Source: an uncultured Clostridia bacterium (lineage in GTDB: Bacteria; Bacillota; Clostridia; Oscillospirales; Acutalibacteraceae). Taken from it: a stretch of DNA of 8,804 nt. Both the position numbers and the translations under genes were made by a program. The notes under the pieces are model-generated. The model searched no databases, had not been told where the DNA came from, and saw only the letters and a list, made by a program, of their open reading frames with translations. Location: positions 1-8,804 of the forward strand of contig CANQIG010000066.1 of assembly GCA_947623765.1 (NCBI GenBank), read 5' to 3'. Of the stretch, positions 5,582-8,804 are shown piece by piece. How positions within the stretch are numbered: position 1 is the first letter of the stretch; the number at the start of each line of letters is the position of its first letter.

Positions 5582-5941
5582 ATGGACTCTGAAAAGATCC
5601 TCGCGCGGGTGCTGCTCCTGACCGACGACCCGAGGGGCGCGCTTTTGAAGCGCCTTTCCGAGGACGCGGCGGAAGCGCTCGAAAAGCGGCTGAAGCCGGG
5701 CGTCGTGCCCGGGGAGCACGAGGCGGCGCTCCTCGGCGCGGCTGCGGCGGACGCGGTGTACCGCTTGGCGCTGCTCGACGCGTCGCTCTCCCCGGAAAAG
5801 CTCACGGCGGGAGACGTGCGCGCGGAATACGGCGCGAACGTGCAGCGGGCGAAGGAGCTGCGGGACGCGTATTTCCGCGCGGCCTCCGACGTGCTGCTCG
5901 ACGGGGAGACGGTGTTCCGGGGGGTGGCGTATTGCGGGTGA
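5582..5941 (+). CDS. Head-tail connector protein (gp6-like)
   Basis: 119-residue, mostly helical protein immediately after the capsid gene. This is the position of connector proteins such as HK97 gp6/SPP1 gp15 that form the first ring under the portal. Helical stretches include ALLKRLSEDAAEALEKRL, the Ala-rich EAALLGAAAADAVYRLALL, and NVQRAKELRDAYFRAASDVL. Start ATG 5582 is chosen over an upstream TTG (5549, inside the hairpin) because GGAGG lies six bases before it. The last 10 bases overlap the next gene, indicating translational coupling. The family assignment rests on size, helix pattern and position; no catalytic motif is expected. Confidence 0.7.
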   Translation: MDSEKILARVLLLTDDPRGALLKRLSEDAAEALEKRLKPGVVPGEHEAALLGAAAADAVYRLALLDASLSPEKLTAGDVRAEYGANVQRAKELRDAYFRAASDVLLDGETVFRGVAYCG

Positions 5942-6258
5942 CGGAGAGCGTGTTTCGGCGCTGCCCTTTGGTGGAGATCCTGACGAAGGACGGGGAGACC
6001 TACACGCGGCGCGGGACCGTGCGGCCGGAAAAGACCGCCGCGCCGGCGTTCGGCGATGAGACGGTTTTGGACTATGGGACGGTCTTTGCGCCGCTGTTCC
6101 TCTATGAGGGCGACGCGGCGGAGCTGCTCGGCGAAAAGGGGAAGGACGCGGTCCTTTCGGCGAACGGGCAGACCTGGCGGGTGCTCTCCGCGCGGCGGGA
6201 GGCCGGAGCGGGCTTTTCCTGGGTGCGGGCGGTGCTCGAAAAGGAGGCGGCGAAATGA
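5932..6258 (+). CDS. Head completion / minor capsid protein
   Basis: 108-residue beta-rich protein placed second after the capsid gene, where head-closure (stopper) proteins of the SPP1 gp16/YqbH-like group are found. Patterns include RRGTVRPEKTAAP, VFAPLFLYEGDAAELLGEKG and TWRVLSARREAGAGFSWVRA, reminiscent of the short barrel proteins that plug the connector. It starts with TTG 5932 inside the preceding gene (GGGGGG seven bases ahead). GTG 5938 is an alternative. Its stop overlaps the next start as ATGA (6255-6258). Function is inferred from synteny and fold-like pattern only. Confidence 0.6.
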   Translation: MRVTESVFRRCPLVEILTKDGETYTRRGTVRPEKTAAPAFGDETVLDYGTVFAPLFLYEGDAAELLGEKGKDAVLSANGQTWRVLSARREAGAGFSWVRAVLEKEAAK

Positions 6259-6938
6259 CGGGAAAGGCGCTGATCGAAGCGCTGCGCCCGGCGCTCGCCG
6301 AACGGATGCCGGGCTGCGACGTGCGCGAAGCGTTCCTTGGAAGGGCGAGCCGCAGGCCCGAGACGCCCGCTGTCGTGCTCGCGGTCCTCGAGGAGACAAG
6401 AAAGCCCGGTTTTGCCGTCCCGGACGTGAAGCTCGGCGCGACGCTCTACGCCGCGCCGGGCGCGGAGACGGCGGACCTCTTCCCGGAGCTCTGCGCGGCG
6501 CTCGAGGCGATCGGCGCGCCGGTCGTGCGCGTGACGCGGGAGAAGCCGCAGTATGACAGCGCGCTCGGCTGCACGGTCTCACCGTGCGTGGCGCGCACGG
6601 GCGCGGAGACGGGTTCCGAGGGCGAGACGGAGACGGTCGAGGTCTCGGGGAAGACGGTGGAGGTCTCCGGCGTAAAGGTGACGCTCGACGAAAAGCGGAG
6701 GGAGTACGGCGAGGTGGGGGAATCGGCACCCCACACCGTGCGCTTCGCGCGGAGTTATACGCTGCGGCTGACGGGCGTGCGCGATGCGGACGCGTTCCGG
6801 TTCGGGGAGACGTACGAGGTGCGGTTCGGCGGGATGCGGTACGCGGACTGTACGCTCAAGGAGACAGGCGGCGGGAGCGTTGTGCTCGCCGCCGGGCACG
6901 CGGCACGGGCAGAGGAGGAAAGCGATGGAGGAATTTGA
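6255..6938 (+). CDS. Tail-terminator-like protein with extra C-terminal domain
   Basis: 227 residues in two parts. Residues 1-125 (ALIEALRPALAERMPGCDV, then PAVVLAVLEETRK, LGATLYAAPGA and ALEAIGAPVVRVTRE) look like the compact alpha/beta tail-terminator or XkdI-like fold that caps a tail tube and joins it to the head. A linker rich in Glu, Thr and Gly (about 114-140) carries a tandem seven-residue repeat, TVEVSGK then TVEVSGV. Residues 141-220 form a second, beta-rich domain (TVRFARSYTLRLTGV, FGETYEVRFGGMRYADCTLK, SVVLAAGHA) not found in simple terminators. I cannot name it; a tube-like or connector-like barrel is possible. It overlaps the 27-codon ORF that follows by 14 bases. Terminator proteins are usually 110-150 residues, so this one is long. 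Confidence 0.55.
   Translation: MTGKALIEALRPALAERMPGCDVREAFLGRASRRPETPAVVLAVLEETRKPGFAVPDVKLGATLYAAPGAETADLFPELCAALEAIGAPVVRVTREKPQYDSALGCTVSPCVARTGAETGSEGETETVEVSGKTVEVSGVKVTLDEKRREYGEVGESAPHTVRFARSYTLRLTGVRDADAFRFGETYEVRFGGMRYADCTLKETGGGSVVLAAGHAARAEEESDGGI
6633..6674 (+). repeat. 21-base tandem repeat encoding TVEVSGx twice
   Basis: Two adjacent 21-base units (6633-6653 and 6654-6674) share most bases and encode TVEVSGK and TVEVSGV. They lie in the linker between the two domains of the tail-terminator-like protein. In-frame duplication of a linker unit is the simplest explanation. Confidence 0.7.
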
Positions 6939-7008
6939 GAACGCCGAGGCGGTCTCGGCGTTTTTTGAGCGCGACGCGCGGCGGTACGAGCCGGTGTTCG
7001 CGGAATAG
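6925..7008 (+). CDS. 27-codon ORF with strong ribosome binding site, possible leader peptide
   Basis: Encodes MEEFENAEAVSAFFERDARR followed by YEPVFAE, an acidic peptide of 27 residues. AGAGGAGGAA ends four bases before ATG 6925, one of the best ribosome binding sites in the cluster, so it is probably translated. It starts inside the end of the previous gene and ends (TAG) nine bases before the LysM gene. A complete intrinsic terminator lies within its codons 6-14. It could be a leader peptide whose translation disrupts that terminator, a remnant of a deleted tail gene, or a real small structural or chaperone protein. I do not recognise the peptide. Confidence 0.5.
   Translation: MEEFENAEAVSAFFERDARRYEPVFAE
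6940..6966 (+). terminator. Intrinsic terminator between head and baseplate genes
   Basis: AACGCCGAG (6940-6948) pairs perfectly with CTCGGCGTT (6954-6962) around a five-base GCGGT loop. The T tract runs TTTTTT at 6961-6966. This is the most convincing Rho-independent terminator in the window. It lies inside the translated 27-codon ORF, so ribosomes following polymerase closely would prevent the stem from forming, while uncoupled transcription would stop here. It would separate head gene expression from baseplate gene expression. Confidence 0.75.
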
Positions 7009-7017
7009 GAGGCGCGG

Positions 7018-7527
7018 ATGGGCAATCTGACGCGGATGCGGTTCGGGCCGTTCCGGTTCCCGGTGAACCCGGCGGAGCTCACCGTCGTGCGGGAGGGAAA
7101 GACCGCGGAATCGGTGACGGCGCTCGGCGCGGGGTTTTCGTATCTCGGGGAAAAGCGGGTGCGCGTGCGCGGGAACGGGTATTTCACCGGGGAGAACGCC
7201 ATGGGGACGTACCTGCGGCTCGAGGCGCTGTTCGGGCGGACCGAGACGCTGTTCCTGCCGGGGCGCGCGCCGATGGAGGCGGTCCTGCAGGGGATCTCGC
7301 TGATTGGCGTGCGGGACGAGAACGCGGTGCAGTATGCATTCGAGTTTACCGGCGTTCTGCCGGACGGGCGGCTGCGGCCGGGCACGGCGGTCCGGGCGAA
7401 GGACGGCGAGAGCCTCTGGGACGTTGCGGAGCGGTTCGGCGTTTCCGTCGACGCGCTGTGCGAGCGGAACCCCCGGCTGCCGTGCATCACGGAGCTTCGC
7501 GAGGGGGAAGAGGTGATCCTGCCGTGA
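7018..7527 (+). CDS. LysM-containing tail hub / tube-initiator protein (XkdP, CIS-tube-like)
   Basis: 169 residues. The N-terminal part (FGPFRFPVNPAELTVVRE, GAGFSYLGEKRVRVRGNGYF, then ALFGRTETLFLPG) resembles the N-terminal domain of XkdP/YqbP and the tube-initiator proteins of contractile injection systems, which link the tail tube to the baseplate hub. The C-terminal LysM domain (about 123-169: TAVRAKDGESLWDVAERFGV then VDALCERNPRLP and EEVILP) is typical of these proteins and may bind the hub or peptidoglycan. Start ATG 7018 has AGGAGG five bases upstream. Its stop overlaps the next start by one base (TGATG). In relatives the tape-measure gene normally comes directly before it; here a 27-codon ORF does. 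Confidence 0.82.
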   Translation: MGNLTRMRFGPFRFPVNPAELTVVREGKTAESVTALGAGFSYLGEKRVRVRGNGYFTGENAMGTYLRLEALFGRTETLFLPGRAPMEAVLQGISLIGVRDENAVQYAFEFTGVLPDGRLRPGTAVRAKDGESLWDVAERFGVSVDALCERNPRLPCITELREGEEVILP

Positions 7528-8420
7528 TGCGGGCGGTGTTCCTGTTCCCGGACGGCGGGACGAAGGAAGCAGTGCCGGACACGCTCTCCCTGCGCAGGGA
7601 CAGCGACACGCCGGCGGACAGCCTGGAGATGGAATTTCTCGCGGACGCGCCGCTGTTCGACCGGGAGCCGACGGGCGTGCGGGCGGAACGGGACGGGGAG
7701 ACGGTGTTCCTCGGGATCGTCGACGAGCACGGCGTTCGGCTCGACGGGCGCGGGCGGCGGGAGTTTTTCTCCTGCCGCAGCCTCGCCGCGCGGATGATCG
7801 ACTGCGAGGCGCTGCCGGGCGTTTTGCAGGACCCGTCGCTCCGGCTGCTCGAGCAGCGGTTCCTCCTGCCGATCGGCCTAAAGCTCGGCGCGGGGGACGC
7901 GGCGCCGAAGCGCGGGACGTTCACCGTGGAAAAGGGCGTGAGCGTCTGGCGGGCGATGTGCGATTTCGGGCGGGCGTTTTTGAAGACCGAACCGCACTGC
8001 AGCCGGGACGGCACGGTGGTCTTTGCAAAGCGCGAGCCAAGGCGGTTTTGCCTGAGCGGCGCGGCGCGCGCGGAGGTGATCCGAAGGCCGTACAGCGCGG
8101 TCAGCCGTGTGGCGGTGCAGAACGTGCGCAACGGGACGTACACGGCGGTCTGGGAGAACCCGGATGCAAAGGGCATCTGCCGCATCCGGTACCTCTCCGC
8201 GCACGCGCGGACCTCTCCGAAGGCGCTGATCGAGGCGGGAGAGCGCGGGCGGCTCGCGGTGCGGCTCGTCTTCGAGGGGTATTTCGACGGGGACCCGGGC
8301 GACGCGGTGGAGGCCGAAGGCATAGAGGGCGTGCGGGAAACGCTCGCCGTGGAGCGGGTGCGGTTCACGGCGGACGGGACCGGCGAGACGACCGAGCTTT
8401 ATCTTGTGAGAGGGGAATAG
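7527..8420 (+). CDS. Baseplate hub protein (XkdQ / late control gpD-like)
   Basis: 297 residues. Hub proteins of this family form the trimeric centre under the tail tube and carry the spike. The N-terminal part has the typical alternating strand pattern (RRDSDTPADSLEMEFLADAP, RAERDGETVFLGIVDEHGV, FFSCRSLAARMIDCEALP), which corresponds to the first barrel seen in XkdQ and gpD proteins. The middle segment (VEKGVSVWRAMCDFGRAFLK and TVVFAKREPRRF) and the later beta-rich part complete the hub. Start ATG 7527 overlaps the LysM stop; GTG 7524 in the same frame is an alternative. It ends in TAG, and the next gene starts three bases later. Length is slightly under the usual 320-350 residues. Confidence 0.78.
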   Translation: MRAVFLFPDGGTKEAVPDTLSLRRDSDTPADSLEMEFLADAPLFDREPTGVRAERDGETVFLGIVDEHGVRLDGRGRREFFSCRSLAARMIDCEALPGVLQDPSLRLLEQRFLLPIGLKLGAGDAAPKRGTFTVEKGVSVWRAMCDFGRAFLKTEPHCSRDGTVVFAKREPRRFCLSGAARAEVIRRPYSAVSRVAVQNVRNGTYTAVWENPDAKGICRIRYLSAHARTSPKALIEAGERGRLAVRLVFEGYFDGDPGDAVEAEGIEGVRETLAVERVRFTADGTGETTELYLVRGE

Positions 8421-8422
8421 AG

Positions 8423-8767
8423 ATGTGGCTTTCGAGACGGGAGAGCGCCGTCCGGCGGGACGCGGCGAAGATGGGCGTCGTGACGACCGGCGGGGAGGAG
8501 ATCAGCGTGCTGACCGACATGGAGCGGCGCGCGCCGACTGTGACCGTGCCTTACGGATTTGCTTCGGCGATGCCGCAGGGCGAGGAGGTCGTGATGCTGC
8601 CCGAGAGCACCGTGTGCCTCGGCAGTGTCAACCGGGCCGAAGGGCTGCAGCCCGGCGAGGTGCGGCTCTTTTCGGCGGGCGGCGCGCAGATCCTGCTCCG
8701 TGCGGACGGCGCGGTGGTCATCAACGGACAGGTATTTGAAAGGGCGGCGGTCGAAGACGGAGATTGA
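8423..8767 (+). CDS. Baseplate assembly / spike protein (gpV-like, short)
   Basis: 114 residues. The C-terminal EVRLFSAGGAQILLRADGAV followed by VINGQVFE matches the repeated beta-strand ending of gpV-type baseplate spike proteins, and an OB-like strand pattern precedes it (TVTVPYGFASAMPQGEEVVM). At 114 residues it lacks the long beta-helical spike tip of P2 gpV (about 211 residues), which is common in Clostridia prophages. Start ATG 8423 follows AGGGGA with suitable spacing. Its end overlaps the probable next gene. It would attach under the hub protein encoded just upstream. Confidence 0.75.
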   Translation: MWLSRRESAVRRDAAKMGVVTTGGEEISVLTDMERRAPTVTVPYGFASAMPQGEEVVMLPESTVCLGSVNRAEGLQPGEVRLFSAGGAQILLRADGAVVINGQVFERAAVEDGD

Positions 8768-8804
8768 GATCAGGGACGGGCGGATCGCCCGAAACGGGCT
8801 CGGG
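8736..8804 (+). CDS. Start of probable gp25/gpW-like baseplate wedge protein (runs off the right edge)
   Basis: A frame open to the window end reads MKGRRSKTEIEIRDGRIARN then GLG from TTG 8736. The segment EIEIRDGRIARNGLG resembles the first strands of gp25-like or XkdS-like baseplate proteins, which normally follow the spike gene. The start overlaps the spike gene by 32 bases and has only a weak AGG upstream, so the true start may be another codon in this frame. Only 23 codons are visible, so the family call is tentative. Confidence 0.45.
   Translation, partial: MKGRRSKTEIEIRDGRIARNGLG

Larger units (their letters stand above)
499..8804 (+). mobile_element. Prophage-like head and baseplate gene cluster (PBSX/myophage type, tail genes absent)
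   Basis: All genes from 499 to the right edge are on one strand, tightly packed, and follow the canonical packaging, capsid, connector and baseplate order of Firmicutes myophages. The sampled G+C (about 72% in one 60-base stretch) is far above the adjacent proS. No integrase, excisionase, repressor, replication, lysis or attachment-site sequence is visible. No tail sheath, tube or tape-measure gene lies between the head-completion and baseplate genes. The right boundary is outside the window. The element could be an active prophage with unusual gene order, a defective remnant, or a domesticated particle. Confidence 0.85.

Noticed and set aside
8777..8791. Hairpin CGGGCG-GAT-CGCCCG near the right edge.
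   Set aside because: Six pairs inside a coding frame in very G+C-rich DNA and no T tract; expected by chance.

Overview
The window joins a chromosomal housekeeping gene to a tailed-phage structural cluster. At the left edge, on the minus strand, is the start of proS (prolyl-tRNA synthetase, short ProS3-like type). Its protein sequence, AGGAGG-type ribosome binding sites, TTG starts and the PBSX-like phage families together suggest a member of the Bacillota, probably class Clostridia. That is an inference. The first 180 bases are about 52% G+C by hand count. A 60-base sample of the phage cluster is about 72%, so the cluster looks compositionally foreign.

Layout: proS start (1-176, minus) with a near-consensus promoter (257-285); a non-coding control region (about 204-498) with a terminator-like hairpin, three GGACA repeats at exact 10-base phase that overlap a G-quadruplex motif, a 10-bp perfect palindrome, and a GAAA-loop hairpin just before the first phage gene. 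All phage genes then run on the plus strand with short gaps or overlaps: small terminase (499-813), large terminase (810-2045), portal (2059-3165), prohead protease fused to a scaffold-like tail (3171-4124), capsid decoration protein (4137-4490), major capsid protein (4508-5512), a hairpin (5534-5563), two head-tail connector proteins (5582-5941, 5932-6258), a tail-terminator-like protein with an extra C-terminal domain (6255-6938), a 27-codon ORF containing a complete intrinsic terminator (6925-7008), a LysM hub protein (7018-7527), an XkdQ/gpD-like hub protein (7527-8420), a gpV-like spike/baseplate protein (8423-8767), and the start of a probable gp25-like baseplate protein running off the edge (8736-8804).

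How they work together: the terminase pair and portal would package DNA, the protease-scaffold builds and matures the shell of capsid and decoration proteins, and the connectors close the head. In a PBSX-like myophage the next genes would be tail sheath, tail tube, tube chaperone and tape measure. Here they are absent, and the cluster passes straight from head completion to the baseplate hub, with a terminator-bearing mini-ORF at the junction. The small terminase also has no recognisable DNA-binding HTH, and no integrase, repressor or replication gene lies between proS and the terminase. These points suggest a reduced or domesticated particle (defective prophage, gene-transfer-agent-like or tail-minimised element) rather than a standard myophage. 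The missing tail genes could still lie beyond the right edge.
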